DNA of 64,000 nucleotides from Rahnella bruchi (GCF_003614975.1 NZ_QZWI01000015.1:1-64000), one strand, 5' to 3'; numbered from the stretch's first letter, positions 49,683-59,274 are shown. Notes: generated by a model from the sequence alone, not told the origin. Numbers and translations: made by a program.

Positions 49683-50590
49683 GCCACACCGAATCGCCTC
49701 TCTATCCCGCGGTCGAGGCGTTTCTGCGTTACCTGCACGTCGAACGTCAACTCAGTCCGCTCACAACCACCAATTACAGCCGTCAGTTAGAAGCCCTGAT
49801 CGCCATCAGCGGCGAAATAGGCATTTCTCACTGGCAGCAGCTTGATGCACCTAAAGTCCGCATGTTACTGGCGCGCAGCAAACGCGCCGGTTTAGGGCCT
49901 TCCAGTCTGGCGCTTCGCATGTCTTCGTTGCGCAGTTTTCTCGACTGGCTGGTGCGTCAGGGCGTATTAAGCGCCAATCCTGCCAAAGGAATTTCCACGC
50001 CGCGCTCCCCGAAACATCTGCCAAAAAATCTGGATGTCGATGAAGTGAATAAACTGCTGGAAATCGATCTTAACGATCCGCTTTCCGTGCGTGACCGCGC
50101 GATGCTGGAAGTGATGTACGGCGGCGGGCTGCGTCTTTCTGAACTGGTGGGTATCGACTGTAAACATATCGACATGGCCTCCGGCGAAGTGCGCGTGCTG
50201 GGTAAAGGCAGTAAAGAACGCAAGGTGCCGATCGGGCGTACTGCCGTCACCTGGCTGGAACACTGGCTGAAACACCGCGCTGATTTTAATCCGCAGGATG
50301 ACGCGATGTTTTTGTCGAGCAAAGGCAACCGTATTTCTGCGCGTAATGTTCAGAAGCGTTTTGCCGAATGGGGCGTGAAACAGGGTGTTAACAGCCATAT
50401 TCATCCGCATAAACTGCGTCACTCGTTTGCCACACATGTGCTGGAATCCAGCGGTGATTTACGCGCGGTACAGGAACTGCTGGGTCATGCGAATTTGTCC
50501 ACTACGCAAATCTATACCCATCTGGACTTTCAACATCTGGCGACGGTTTACGACGCCGCGCATCCCCGCGCAAAACGAGGAAAATCATGA
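49679..50590 (+). CDS. xerC: Site-specific tyrosine recombinase XerC
   Basis: Acts with XerD at dif to resolve chromosome dimers, under FtsK control. The protein has 303 residues (E. coli 298). The SAM-like N-terminal domain spans about 9-95. The catalytic set is complete: R152, K176, H244, R247, H270 and nucleophile Y279. It sits in the dapF-yigA-xerC-yigB cluster with overlapping ends. Confidence 0.97.
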   Translation: MSHTESPLYPAVEAFLRYLHVERQLSPLTTTNYSRQLEALIAISGEIGISHWQQLDAPKVRMLLARSKRAGLGPSSLALRMSSLRSFLDWLVRQGVLSANPAKGISTPRSPKHLPKNLDVDEVNKLLEIDLNDPLSVRDRAMLEVMYGGGLRLSELVGIDCKHIDMASGEVRVLGKGSKERKVPIGRTAVTWLEHWLKHRADFNPQDDAMFLSSKGNRISARNVQKRFAEWGVKQGVNSHIHPHKLRHSFATHVLESSGDLRAVQELLGHANLSTTQIYTHLDFQHLATVYDAAHPRAKRGKS

Positions 50591-51306
50591 TGAAGTTCTA
50601 TCGTCCGCTGAAACGCATTGAAGCGATCACCTTCGATTTAGACGACACGCTGTATGACAATTACGATGTTATTCGTCGTACCGATTCTGAAACGCTGAAA
50701 TCGATTCAGGGTTTCCATCCGGCGCTGGCTGAAATGGCACCGGACACCATCCGCCTGATGCGCGCAGAATTGCTGGCAGAGGACGCTGAGATTTATCACG
50801 ACGTCACCGAATGGCGTCGTCAGGCCGTGTTGCTGGCGATGACCCGCGCAGGCCTGAGCGAAGGCGATGCCAAACTGGGCACAAAAGCCGCGATGGAAAC
50901 CTTCGCCCTGTGGCGCAGCCGGATTTATGTTCCCGGAGAAAATCACGACGCGCTGGCCGCGCTGGCTGAACGCTGGCCTTTAGTGGCGATCACTAATGGC
51001 AATGCCGATCCGCACGCCTGCGGTCTGGCGCAATATTTCCAGTTCACCTTGCGCGCGGGCGATCATGGCCGGGCGAAACCTTACGCCGACATGTATAAAA
51101 AGGCGTCGATGAAGCTGGATATTCCGCTGGAAAACATTCTCCACGTCGGCGATGACCTGACAACTGACGTCGCGGGTGCCGTGCGTTGCGGCATGCAATC
51201 GTGCTGGATTAATTTGCGCGAAGGCGACCTGATGCACATTAACGATGCCCGCCTGTTACCGCATATTGAGATTTCGCAGTTGGCATCGCTGACAGCATTG
51301 CTATAA
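50587..51306 (+). CDS. yigB: 5-amino-6-(5-phospho-D-ribitylamino)uracil phosphatase YigB (HAD family)
   Basis: HAD phosphatase. E. coli YigB dephosphorylates a riboflavin intermediate and FMN. It has 239 residues. The nucleophile motif is [10 protein letters not shown] (DxDxT), motif II is in VAITNGN, and motif IV is HVGDDLTTD. Two adjacent ATGs (50587 and 50590) are possible starts; the first overlaps the xerC stop. Confidence 0.93.
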   Translation: MMKFYRPLKRIEAITFDLDDTLYDNYDVIRRTDSETLKSIQGFHPALAEMAPDTIRLMRAELLAEDAEIYHDVTEWRRQAVLLAMTRAGLSEGDAKLGTKAAMETFALWRSRIYVPGENHDALAALAERWPLVAITNGNADPHACGLAQYFQFTLRAGDHGRAKPYADMYKKASMKLDIPLENILHVGDDLTTDVAGAVRCGMQSCWINLREGDLMHINDARLLPHIEISQLASLTALL

Positions 51307-51323
51307 TCCCTTCTTAAATTACT

Positions 51324-51339
51324 CTGTATAAATTCACAG
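51324..51339. promoter_or_regulatory. LexA box of uvrD
   Basis: CTGTATAAATTCACAG, a perfect CTGT-N8-ACAG palindrome with an A/T-rich centre, 53 bases before the uvrD start. uvrD is an SOS gene in E. coli. Confidence 0.92.
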
Positions 51340-51341
51340 TA

Positions 51342-51370
51342 GAAAAGCATTCACGTGGTGAGTGCTTTTC
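51342..51370 (+). terminator. Candidate attenuator in the uvrD leader
   Basis: A 13-bp stem with one mismatch or wobble (51342-51354 with 51358-51370) ends in TTTTC and lies between the LexA box and the uvrD start. E. coli uvrD transcription is reported to be attenuated as well as LexA-controlled, which fits. The short T run makes it a partial terminator at best. Confidence 0.6.
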
Positions 51371-51391
51371 TCATCCTGACAAACGGTGCCT

Positions 51392-53557
51392 ATGGACGTT
51401 TCTGACCTGCTCGACAGCCTGAATGAAAAACAACGTGAAGCCGTGGCCGCGCCGCGCAGCAATCTGTTGGTGCTGGCCGGGGCAGGCAGTGGCAAAACCC
51501 GCGTACTGGTTCATCGCATCGCGTGGCTGCTGGCAGTCGAAAAGTGCTCGCCGTATTCCATTATGGCGGTGACTTTCACCAACAAAGCGGCAGCGGAAAT
51601 GCGCCACCGTATCGACCAGCTGATTGGCACCAGTCAGGGTGGCATGTGGATTGGTACCTTCCACGGCCTTGCGCACCGCTTGCTGCGTGCGCACCATCTG
51701 GACGCTAATCTGCCGCAGGATTTCCAGATCCTCGACAGTGACGACCAGATGCGTCTCATTAAGCGTCTGATCAAAGCGCTGAACATCGACGAGAAACAAT
51801 GGCCGCCGCGCCAGGCAATGTGGTACATCAACGGCAAAAAAGACGAAGGTCTGCGTCCGCAGCACGTTGAGACTTACAACAATCCTGTCGAAGCGACGTG
51901 GTTACGCATCTATCAGGCCTATCAGGAAGCCTGTGACCGCGCCGGGCTGGTGGATTTCGCCGAGTTACTGCTGCGCGCTCATGAGCTCTGGCTGAACAAG
52001 CCGCATATTTTGCAGCATTACCGCGAACGCTTTACCAACCTGATGGTGGACGAATTCCAGGACACCAACAGCATTCAGTACGCGTGGATCCGTCTGCTGG
52101 CGGGCGATAACAATAACGTGATGATCGTCGGCGACGATGACCAGTCGATCTACGGCTGGCGTGGTGCGCAGGTTGAAAACATCCAGCGCTTCCTGAAAGA
52201 TTTCCCAAATGCAGAAACCATTCGTCTGGAGCAGAACTACCGTTCAACCAGCACCATTCTGAAAGCTGCCAACTCGCTGATTGAAAACAATAATGGCCGT
52301 ATGGGTAAAAACCTGTGGACTGAAGACGGCGAGGGCGAACCGATTTCACTGTATTGCGCATTCAACGAACTGGATGAATCGCGCTTTGTGGTTAACCGTA
52401 TCAAAACCTGGCAGGACAACGGCGGTGCGCTGAAGGATTGCGCCATTCTTTACCGCAGCAACGCCCAGTCGCGTGTGCTGGAAGAAGCGTTGTTGCAGAT
52501 GGCGATGCCATACCGAATTTATGGCGGGCAGCGGTTCTTCGACCGTCAGGAAATCAAAGATGCGCTGGCGTATCTGCGTCTGATGTCCAACCGCAATGAT
52601 GATGCGGCGTTTGAACGGGTGGTGAACACTCCGACGCGCGGCATCGGCGACCGTACGCTGGATGTGGTTCGCCAGACCGCCCGTGATCGTCAGCTGACCA
52701 TGTGGCAGGCTACGCGAGCGCTGTTACAGGAAAAGGTGCTGGCGGGCCGTGCAGCGTCTTCCCTGCAACGATTTACCGAACTGGTGGACGCGCTGGCACA
52801 TGAAACTTCAGACATGCCGCTGCACGTGCAAACTGACCGGGTGATCAAGGATTCCGGCCTGTTCATCATGTATGAGCAGGAAAAAGGTGAAAAAGGTCAG
52901 GCGCGAATCGAAAACTTAGAGGAACTGGTGACGGCAACGCGTCAGTTCAGCTATCAGGATGAAGACGAAGATCTGATGCCGTTGCAGGCGTTCCTGTCGC
53001 ACGCTGCGCTCGAAGCGGGCGAAGGGCAGGCGGATGCCAATCAGGATGCCACCCAGCTGATGACACTGCACTCTGCAAAAGGTCTGGAGTTCCCGCAGGT
53101 GTTCATCGTCGGTATGGAAGAAGGCATGTTCCCGAGCCAGATGTCGCTGGAAGAAAGCGGGCGTCTGGAGGAAGAACGTCGTCTGGCGTACGTTGGCGTC
53201 ACCCGCGCCATGCAGAAACTGACCCTGACTTACGCCGAAACCCGCCGCTTATACGGCAAAGAAGTCTCACATCGTCCGTCGCGTTTCGTGGGTGAATTAC
53301 CGGAAGACTGTGTCGAAGAGGTGAGGATGCGCGCTAATGTGTCGCGTCCGATGAGCAACCGCAGCGTCGGCACGTCAACCAGCGTCAGCGATACCGGCTT
53401 CAAACTCGGCCAGCGGGTTACACATCCTAAATTTGGCGAAGGTACCATCGTCAACATGGAAGGCAGCGGCGAACATAGCCGGTTGCAGGTGGCGTTCCCG
53501 GGGGAAGGGATCAAGTGGCTGGTTGCCGCCTACGCACGGTTAGAAGCCGCAAGCTAG
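51392..53557 (+). CDS. uvrD: DNA helicase II UvrD
   Basis: Superfamily 1A 3'-5' helicase for nucleotide-excision and mismatch repair, and RecA filament removal. It has 721 residues (E. coli 720). Motifs are [10 protein letters not shown] near 29-38, [27 protein letters not shown] and LMTLHSAKGLEF. The C-terminal Tudor-like region (KLGQRVTHPKFGEGTIV) that binds RNA polymerase and UvrB is intact. ATG 51392 is chosen from the family N-terminus Met-Asp-Val-Ser; a GTG six bases earlier is in frame. Confidence 0.97.
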   Translation: MDVSDLLDSLNEKQREAVAAPRSNLLVLAGAGSGKTRVLVHRIAWLLAVEKCSPYSIMAVTFTNKAAAEMRHRIDQLIGTSQGGMWIGTFHGLAHRLLRAHHLDANLPQDFQILDSDDQMRLIKRLIKALNIDEKQWPPRQAMWYINGKKDEGLRPQHVETYNNPVEATWLRIYQAYQEACDRAGLVDFAELLLRAHELWLNKPHILQHYRERFTNLMVDEFQDTNSIQYAWIRLLAGDNNNVMIVGDDDQSIYGWRGAQVENIQRFLKDFPNAETIRLEQNYRSTSTILKAANSLIENNNGRMGKNLWTEDGEGEPISLYCAFNELDESRFVVNRIKTWQDNGGALKDCAILYRSNAQSRVLEEALLQMAMPYRIYGGQRFFDRQEIKDALAYLRLMSNRNDDAAFERVVNTPTRGIGDRTLDVVRQTARDRQLTMWQATRALLQEKVLAGRAASSLQRFTELVDALAHETSDMPLHVQTDRVIKDSGLFIMYEQEKGEKGQARIENLEELVTATRQFSYQDEDEDLMPLQAFLSHAALEAGEGQADANQDATQLMTLHSAKGLEFPQVFIVGMEEGMFPSQMSLEESGRLEEERRLAYVGVTRAMQKLTLTYAETRRLYGKEVSHRPSRFVGELPEDCVEEVRMRANVSRPMSNRSVGTSTSVSDTGFKLGQRVTHPKFGEGTIVNMEGSGEHSRLQVAFPGEGIKWLVAAYARLEAAS

Positions 53558-53680
53558 CTTACTTGCGATCTTGAGCCCGGGCAGTGCTCGACATCCTCAT
53601 GGACTACGTGTCCATTCCGGTGTCTCCGCGCTGGCCGGACTCAACCTCGCTGCGCCGCTGACGCTTGCACAACGGTGTAT
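53558..53680. repeat. Palindromic intergenic repeat downstream of uvrD
   Basis: GC-rich non-coding stretch with a clear 6-bp hairpin (53599-53604 with 53610-53615, loop TACGT). Its overall pattern (GCAGTGCTCG, hairpin, CCGGTGTCTCCGCGCTG) resembles dispersed repeats in Serratia/Rahnella-type genomes as I remember them. No terminator T run is visible. Confidence 0.5.
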
Positions 53681-54156
53681 TAAAGGGCAAAAACGTCGCC
53701 CACTTCGGCTTTCGCATACCATTCCAGCGTTTCTTTTACGCCTTCTTCGCCTTCCGGCGGCGTGCCTGGCAGATAGTCTTGTTCTTGCACCGGCTGATAC
53801 GCGCCGTGTTTCACTTCAAAAATCACGCCGCCTTCGTCGAGGGATAACACGCTGTGCCAGGTGTTGGCCGGGATTTCCAGCAGGCGGGTTTCTGCGCCGA
53901 GCCAAAGGCGGTCGGTGACTTTGCCGCTGTTATCGTAAATCAACACCAGAAAACGTCCGCGCAGGGCAGTCAGCATTTCCCACGTGTGGGGATGGCGGTG
54001 GATACGCACGTATGTACCCGGTTCCATCGCAATCGCCAGACGTTGCACGTCATCTTCCGGTGCCGGATGGATATTCAGATTCTGGCGCAGTCGCGGGGAA
54101 TGAGAGGCTTTGGTGATCAGATCACACAGAGTGTCCTGGTTTATTTGCTTAATCAT
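53680..54156 (-). CDS. WbuC-family cupin-fold protein
   Basis: Small cupin of 158 residues. The metal-site motif is IHRHPHTWEML (histidines near 53-57 and Glu at about 60), and the second half has NTWHSVLSLDEGGVIFEV. WbuC-type proteins occur in O-antigen clusters, but this solitary copy between uvrD and corA gives no pathway clue. The enzymatic role is unknown. It is absent from this place in E. coli K-12. Confidence 0.85.
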   Translation of the reverse strand: MIKQINQDTLCDLITKASHSPRLRQNLNIHPAPEDDVQRLAIAMEPGTYVRIHRHPHTWEMLTALRGRFLVLIYDNSGKVTDRLWLGAETRLLEIPANTWHSVLSLDEGGVIFEVKHGAYQPVQEQDYLPGTPPEGEEGVKETLEWYAKAEVGDVFAL

Positions 54157-54302
54157 GATGAGTCTCTGCCTGAGAAGCTATGGGAATGGGGAAATCCAGT
54201 GCCTGAGTGTAGCCAAAAAAACGGTCAGACATAAGCCGGGAACGCTTACCAACACCGTCTGAAATTTATGCATAAATGTTGCCAGAATAGATTTGTTCGC
54301 GG

Positions 54303-54332
54303 TTGACAGTCTTTTTATTACCGGCGTAACAT
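54303..54332 (+). promoter_or_regulatory. Candidate corA promoter
   Basis: TTGACA (54303-54308) and TAACAT (54327-54332) are 18 bases apart. It lies about 32 bases before the corL start, so it would transcribe a leader of some 250 nt. Confidence 0.55.
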
Positions 54333-54363
54333 GCGCGCACTATTATCAATGAGGAACTGCGCC

Positions 54364-54420
54364 TTGGACACACCCAGTAGATACTGGCTCAATAACCTGT
54401 TTTCCAGGTACCACTTCTAA
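54364..54420 (+). CDS. corL: corA leader peptide CorL
   Basis: An 18-codon frame with a TTG start and a good binding site (GAGGA at 54351-54355). The peptide has the pattern Asp-Thr-Pro-Ser-Arg-Tyr-Trp-Leu near its start and Arg-Tyr-His-Phe at its end. Salmonella corA has a short leader ORF, corL, whose translation controls Rho-dependent termination within the leader. The stop codon here (54418-54420) lies inside an 8-bp stem (54417-54424 with 54440-54447), so ribosomes ending translation would open it. I believe the peptide resembles Salmonella CorL but cannot confirm the sequence. Confidence 0.7.
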   Translation: MDTPSRYWLNNLFSRYHF

Positions 54421-54476
54421 GGCCCTCCTCATTGCTGATGGCCTTAGTGGTTGTCAGCGACCCCGTTCTGTCGCTG
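54417..54476 (+). promoter_or_regulatory. corA leader hairpins
   Basis: Two stems: an 8-bp stem containing the corL stop codon (54417-54424 with 54440-54447) and a perfect 7-bp stem (54455-54461 with 54470-54476). They are placed to be remodelled by corL translation and precede about 110 nt of C/T-rich leader that could hold a Rho-binding site. Confidence 0.6.
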
Positions 54477-54586
54477 TGAGTCAGATCTGAAGTTGGTCTG
54501 AATTACGCCGGTGACATTTTTCACTCCGTGATTTTCTGTGCTTCAACGCGTTGTCCACTTTCCGTAATTTTTGGGAGAACGGGCAC

Positions 54587-55537
54587 ATGCTGAGTGCTTT
54601 TAAATTAGAAAACAGCCGCTTATCCCGTTTAGAACTGGACGAGTCAGACGATCTCAAAACTTCATTGTGGGTAGATCTGGTTGAGCCTGACGAGCAGGAA
54701 CGTGAGCGCGTTCAATGTGAATTAGGGCAAAGCCTGGCGACGCGTCCTGAACTGGACGACATCGAAGCCTCTGCACGTTTCTTTGAAGACGAAGACGGTC
54801 TGCATATTCACTCCTTCTTTTATTACGAAGATGCCGAAGACCATGCGGGCAACAGCACCGTCGCATTTACCGTGCGCGAAGGCCGTCTGTACACCCTGCG
54901 TGAACGCGAATTACCGGCGTTTCGTCTTTACCGTATGCGTGCCCGCAACCAGAAACTGGTCGATGGCAATGCGTACGAACTGCTGCTGGATTTGTTCGAA
55001 ACCAAAATCGAACAGCTGGCAGACGAAATTGAAAATATCTACAGTGATCTGGAAAAACTCAGCCGCGTGATTATGGAAGGGCATCAGGGCGACGAATATG
55101 ACGCCGCGCTTTCCACGCTGGCAGAGCTGGAAGATATCGGCTGGAAAGTCCGTCTGTGTCTGATGGATACCCAGCGCGCGCTGAATTTCCTGGTGCGTAA
55201 AGCCCGTTTACCGGCAGGTCAGCTGGAGCAGGCGCGCGAAGTATTACGCGATATCGAATCCCTGCTGCCGCACAACGAATCCCTGTTCCAGAAAGTGAAC
55301 TTCCTGATGCAGGCGGCGATGGGCTTTATCAACATCGAGCAGAACCGCATTATCAAGATTTTCTCGGTGGTATCCGTCGTATTCCTGCCGCCAACGCTGG
55401 TGGCATCCAGCTACGGGATGAACTTCGAATTCATGCCTGAGCTGAAATGGTCATTCGGTTATCCGGGGGCGATTGCACTGATGATCCTCGCCGGTCTGGC
55501 ACCTTATCTGTACTTCAAACGTAAAAACTGGTTATAA
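54587..55537 (+). CDS. corA: Magnesium/cobalt/nickel transporter CorA
   Basis: Pentameric inner-membrane channel, the main constitutive magnesium uptake route. It has 316 residues, as in E. coli. The large cytosolic domain holds [10 protein letters not shown] and [19 protein letters not shown]. Two C-terminal helices flank the selectivity motif [11 protein letters not shown], and the basic end KRKNWL is conserved. ATG 54587 follows GGGAGAACGGG. An in-frame upstream ATG would add twelve residues with no family counterpart. Confidence 0.97.
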   Translation: MLSAFKLENSRLSRLELDESDDLKTSLWVDLVEPDEQERERVQCELGQSLATRPELDDIEASARFFEDEDGLHIHSFFYYEDAEDHAGNSTVAFTVREGRLYTLRERELPAFRLYRMRARNQKLVDGNAYELLLDLFETKIEQLADEIENIYSDLEKLSRVIMEGHQGDEYDAALSTLAELEDIGWKVRLCLMDTQRALNFLVRKARLPAGQLEQAREVLRDIESLLPHNESLFQKVNFLMQAAMGFINIEQNRIIKIFSVVSVVFLPPTLVASSYGMNFEFMPELKWSFGYPGAIALMILAGLAPYLYFKRKNWL

Positions 55538-55554
55538 CCGGGCAGACAATATTT

Positions 55555-55583
55555 CTCCCTCTCAGGCGCGCTCTGAGAGGGAA
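55555..55583. terminator. Hairpin downstream of corA
   Basis: A perfect 10-bp stem (55556-55565 with 55573-55582, seven-base loop) lies 18 bases after the corA stop. The following AAATTCC is not a proper T tract, so termination is likely but not certain. Confidence 0.6.
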
Positions 55584-55664
55584 ATTCCTGCATTGTTTCC
55601 CCCTCCGGCGTTTGAAATATGTTAATAAAGAGCGTCGAATTCTCTTAACTACAGACCAGAAACC

Positions 55665-56732
55665 ATGTTGATGGAAAGGATGGCTCCGGCGGGCCAGTGG
55701 TTTATACTCGTTGTTGCCTCGCTTGTCCTGGGCATTATTTTTCAGACCTTCCATGTGCCAGCCGCACTGTTACTGGGGCCGATGATTGTCGGCGTCATCA
55801 TGGGGCTGCTGGGCGCCAGCGTGCGTATCCACCCGCTGTTTTTCAAAATCTCTCAGGGCGTTTTGGGTTGCATGATTGCCCAAAGCCTGTCGCCGTCGAT
55901 ATTACCTCCGTTACTCAATGACTGGCCGCTGGTGCTGATGGTGCTGGTCGCAACGCTGCTGGCCAGCGGCCTTTCCGGCTGGCTGCTGGTGCGCTTTAGC
56001 CAGTTACCCGGCCCGACCGGTGCATGGGGTTCATCCCCCGGCGGTGCCAGCGCCATGGTCGCCATGGCCGGGGATTTCGGGGCAGATGTACGTCTGGTGG
56101 CGTTTATGCAGTATCTGCGCGTGCTGTTTGTTGCCACGGCTGCCGCATTTGTTGCCCGCATGGCGATGGGCGACAGCGCGTCGCTGGCGGCTGCGGTCGT
56201 GTGGTTTCCGCCGCTGACGTGGCGCTTTTTCGCCACGGTATTTCTGGCGCTGGCGGGCGTCTGGCTCGGGCCGCGTTTGCGTATTCCTTCCGGCGCATTG
56301 CTGTTTCCTGCGGTGGTCGGTGCGGTCTTACATTCCACCGGCACCGTCACGTTAGAAGTACCGGAATGGTTGCTGGCGATGGCTTATACCCTGATTGGCT
56401 GGAGTGTCGGACTGCGGTTCACGCGTCCCATTTTCAAACTGGCACTGCGTACGCTGCCGCAGATGATCGCATCGATTATCGGGCTGATGCTGATTTGCGG
56501 CGGTATGGCGTGGGTGCTCACCAAATTACTTGGCGTGGATATGCTGACGGCGTATCTGGCGACCAGCCCTGGCGGGCTGGACACCGTGGCCATTATTGCA
56601 GCAGGGAGTCATGCGGATTTAGGGTTTGTGATGGCGATGCAGACGTTGCGTCTGATCACCATCCTGGCGACCGGTCCGGCGATGGCGCGGTTTATATCAC
56701 GCAGCGCTGTTCCCGCTTCTTCCTCGTCGTAA
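55665..56732 (+). CDS. AbrB-family polytopic membrane protein
   Basis: Membrane protein of 355 residues with a duplicated domain, about ten helices, and the repeated segments SSPGGASAMVAMAGDFGADVRLV and TSPGGLDTVAIIAAGSHADLG typical of the AbrB (PF05145) family. Such proteins are often misannotated as ammonia monooxygenase. One E. coli member was linked genetically to aidB regulation, but the biochemical activity is unknown; a transporter is the likeliest guess. Three nearby in-frame ATGs (55665, 55671, 55680) are possible starts. Its end overlaps the convergent rarD by 36 bases. Confidence 0.8.
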   Translation: MLMERMAPAGQWFILVVASLVLGIIFQTFHVPAALLLGPMIVGVIMGLLGASVRIHPLFFKISQGVLGCMIAQSLSPSILPPLLNDWPLVLMVLVATLLASGLSGWLLVRFSQLPGPTGAWGSSPGGASAMVAMAGDFGADVRLVAFMQYLRVLFVATAAAFVARMAMGDSASLAAAVVWFPPLTWRFFATVFLALAGVWLGPRLRIPSGALLFPAVVGAVLHSTGTVTLEVPEWLLAMAYTLIGWSVGLRFTRPIFKLALRTLPQMIASIIGLMLICGGMAWVLTKLLGVDMLTAYLATSPGGLDTVAIIAAGSHADLGFVMAMQTLRLITILATGPAMARFISRSAVPASSSS

Positions 56733-57611
56733 ACGGCCCTGGGTGTAGAGTGCGTCGGTGATAAAGCACAGCAATCCCACCCAGATAAATCCAAAGGTGA
56801 TGAGCTGCGATGTATTAACGGTTTCGCCGTAGAATACTACCGCCAGCAGGAACATCAGTGTCGGGCCGAGATACTGGAAAAACCCCAGCGTTGAAAGCTT
56901 CAGTCGGGCGGCGGCGGCGGTGAAGAACAGCAGCGGAATAGTGGTAATAATCCCGGCGGCCATCAGCAGTAAATCCAGCGACCACGGATTAGCAGCCAGA
57001 TTGCTGGTCGGACTGTTGGCGATAAAGAACAGATAGACTCCCGCAACTGGCAGCAGCCACAGCGTTTCAATCAGCATGCCCGTTTGCGAATCCACACCGA
57101 TTTTTTTACGCAGCAGACCATAAAAGGCAAATGTCAGTGACAGCCCGATAGCGATGATGGGCACCGAACCAAAAATCCACACCTGAATCAGTACTCCGCC
57201 GAAAGCCAGCGCGACAGCAAACCATTGCAAACTACGGAATCTTTCCCGCAAAAACAGCATGCCAAGCACCACATTCACCAGCGGATTGATAAAGTACCCC
57301 AGGCTGGCTTCCAGAATGTGATCGTGATTTATCGCCCAGATAAAAATCAGCCAGTTCCCACCGACAAGCAGGGCGGTAATCAGTAACATGCCGACTTTCT
57401 TTGGTTGTGCCAGCACCCGCCGGACATCGCCCCAGCTGCGGCTGACGGAGAGCAGCACTAACATAAAGAAGAATGACCAGATCACCCGGTGAGTCAGAAT
57501 TTCATCAGCAGGCACCTGTTTGATCAGTTTGAAGTACGCGGGCGCGACTCCCCAGATCAGATAGGCGATAAAGGCAAAAATAACACCTTGCCGGGTACGT
57601 TGTGCGTCCAT
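56697..57611 (-). CDS. rarD: EamA-family transporter RarD
   Basis: Ten-helix drug/metabolite transporter superfamily protein, 304 residues (E. coli 296). The start MDAQRTRQGVIFAFIAYLIWG and the segment HRVIWSFFFML are RarD hallmarks. The natural substrate is not known (RarD-type proteins are often labelled chloramphenicol-sensitive proteins). The 3' end overlaps the preceding convergent gene by 36 bases. Confidence 0.92.
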   Translation of the reverse strand: MDAQRTRQGVIFAFIAYLIWGVAPAYFKLIKQVPADEILTHRVIWSFFFMLVLLSVSRSWGDVRRVLAQPKKVGMLLITALLVGGNWLIFIWAINHDHILEASLGYFINPLVNVVLGMLFLRERFRSLQWFAVALAFGGVLIQVWIFGSVPIIAIGLSLTFAFYGLLRKKIGVDSQTGMLIETLWLLPVAGVYLFFIANSPTSNLAANPWSLDLLLMAAGIITTIPLLFFTAAAARLKLSTLGFFQYLGPTLMFLLAVVFYGETVNTSQLITFGFIWVGLLCFITDALYTQGRLRRGRSGNSAA

Positions 57612-57658
57612 GAGGTACCTGAAAAAAGAGTAAGGAAAGAAGCGGAGTTTACCTGATC

Positions 57659-58141
57659 TCAGCCGACCATATAGGTCGCCGTGGTCGTGGCGATGTGAAC
57701 GCCGGTATCACTGTGCAAATCGACACGCGCCACCGAAACTTTATTCCCGGCGCGGACCAGGCTTGCCGAAGCAATAAAGTAATCACCACGGCCCGGACGC
57801 AGATAATCCACGCGCAAATCGATGGTACCCATTTTTGATAACCGCTGGCGCATTTCCGCTTCCAGCAACGGGTGATCGGGTTTGTCGCGGCGGATAAGCG
57901 AACTGGTCACGCAGACCAGACCGGCGGCGACATCCAGCACTGCCGCAATCACGCCGCCATGCAGGATTTTTTGTGCAGCATTGCCCACCAGTTTGGTCTG
58001 GTTGGTAAATTTTAATTCTGCGTAATCGCAGTCGAGACGTTTCAGCTCGAGGCCCAGTTCGCGGTTAAACGGCATATCGTAAACGAAAATATTGCCGATC
58101 AGTTGCAGGGCAGCCTCGTGGCTGAGGGACAAAGCAGACAT
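57659..58141 (-). CDS. yigI: Hotdog-fold acyl-CoA thioesterase YigI
   Basis: PaaI/4HBT-type thioesterase of 160 residues (E. coli YigI 155). The conserved helix start [16 protein letters not shown] holds the His-Gly-Gly motif before the hotdog helix. E. coli YigI hydrolyses medium- to long-chain acyl-CoA. It lies 47 bases upstream of rarD on the same strand. Confidence 0.9.
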   Translation of the reverse strand: MSALSLSHEAALQLIGNIFVYDMPFNRELGLELKRLDCDYAELKFTNQTKLVGNAAQKILHGGVIAAVLDVAAGLVCVTSSLIRRDKPDHPLLEAEMRQRLSKMGTIDLRVDYLRPGRGDYFIASASLVRAGNKVSVARVDLHSDTGVHIATTTATYMVG

Positions 58142-58395
58142 GAATGAATTCCTGACGAAAACGAGTGGAACCTATGTTCGCCGAAAAAGTTAACGAAGTG
58201 TTGATTTTAGGTGCGGGAGAAAGGGATTACTACCTGACGAACGATAAATGTATTACATATTCATGTGGAAATGTATTTGCATGTAAAATACTCTGCTGCG
58301 AGATTTTTGGAATTTAGCCAATAATTCGCCGATCAAAACAGCAGGATTATTTCAAAAATAATTAATCAATAACTTTAGGGCGAGGATAAGGAATA
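58142..58395. other. yigI-pldA divergent intergenic region
   Basis: A/T-rich 254-bp gap. GGCGAGGATAAGG before ATG 58396 supplies the pldA ribosome binding site. I cannot pick promoters with confidence. Confidence 0.5.
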
Positions 58396-59274
58396 ATGCG
58401 TAAAAATTGGGCTGTCGGTGCCACGTTGTTGGCGTTGCCATTAGCAGGCTTTGCAGAAGAAGCCACGGTACAGGAAGTGCATGATAAACCTGCTGTGCGC
58501 GGAAGCATCATTGCGAATATGCTGCAGGAGCACGACAACCCGTTCACTTTGTATCCTTACGAACCGAACTATCTGCTGTATACCGATACCAGCAATATCA
58601 ATAAGAAAGCGATTCAGTCTTATGACTGGGCGAACGAAGCAAAACATGACGAAGTGGCTTTCCAGCTGAGTCTGGCATTCCCTTTATGGCGTGGAATTGC
58701 GGGTGATAACTCGGTTCTCGGTGCATCTTATACGCAGAACTCTTTCTGGCAGCTTTCCAACCGCGCCGCGTCTTCGCCTTTTCGTGAAACCAACTACGAA
58801 CCGCAGCTCTTCCTCGCCTGGGCAACGGATTATGATTTCCTCGGATGGACACTGCGTGAAGCAGAATATGGCGTCGTCCATCAGTCTAACGGCCGCTCAG
58901 ACCCGACTTCCCGCAGCTGGAACCGCGTGTACGCCCGCTTTATGGCGCAACACGGCAACTGGCAGGTGGATTTAAAACCGTGGTATCGCATTCCTGAAAG
59001 CGATGAAAACGACGATAACCCGGACATCAACAAATACATGGGTTATTACCGCCTGAAAGTGGGCTATGCATGGGGCGACAGCGTGTTCAGCGTGGAAAGT
59101 CGTTACAACTGGAATACCGGCTACGGCGGCGCAACCACCGGCTGGAGCTACCCGATTTCCAAACAGGTTCGCTTCTATACTCAGGTCTTCAGCGGGTATG
59201 GCGAATCCCTCATCGACTACAACCATAAGCAGACCCGTATCGGCGTCGGTATCATGCTTAACGACATCATGTAA
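58396..59274 (+). CDS. pldA: Outer-membrane phospholipase A (OMPLA)
   Basis: Calcium-dependent, dimerisation-activated phospholipase in the outer membrane, part of lipid-asymmetry control. It has 292 residues (E. coli 289). The signal peptide probably ends after A20 (Ala-Gly-Phe-Ala before Glu-Glu). The catalytic triad is intact: H162 and S164 in YGVVHQSNGRSDP and N176 in SWNRVY. Twelve amphipathic strands and a C-terminal beta-barrel end follow. Confidence 0.96.
   Translation: MRKNWAVGATLLALPLAGFAEEATVQEVHDKPAVRGSIIANMLQEHDNPFTLYPYEPNYLLYTDTSNINKKAIQSYDWANEAKHDEVAFQLSLAFPLWRGIAGDNSVLGASYTQNSFWQLSNRAASSPFRETNYEPQLFLAWATDYDFLGWTLREAEYGVVHQSNGRSDPTSRSWNRVYARFMAQHGNWQVDLKPWYRIPESDENDDNPDINKYMGYYRLKVGYAWGDSVFSVESRYNWNTGYGGATTGWSYPISKQVRFYTQVFSGYGESLIDYNHKQTRIGVGIMLNDIM

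Noticed and set aside
56024-56761. 245-codon plus-strand frame within the AbrB-family gene
   Set aside because: Shadow frame of a GC-rich membrane-protein gene. The AbrB-family product in the other frame is clearly the real one.
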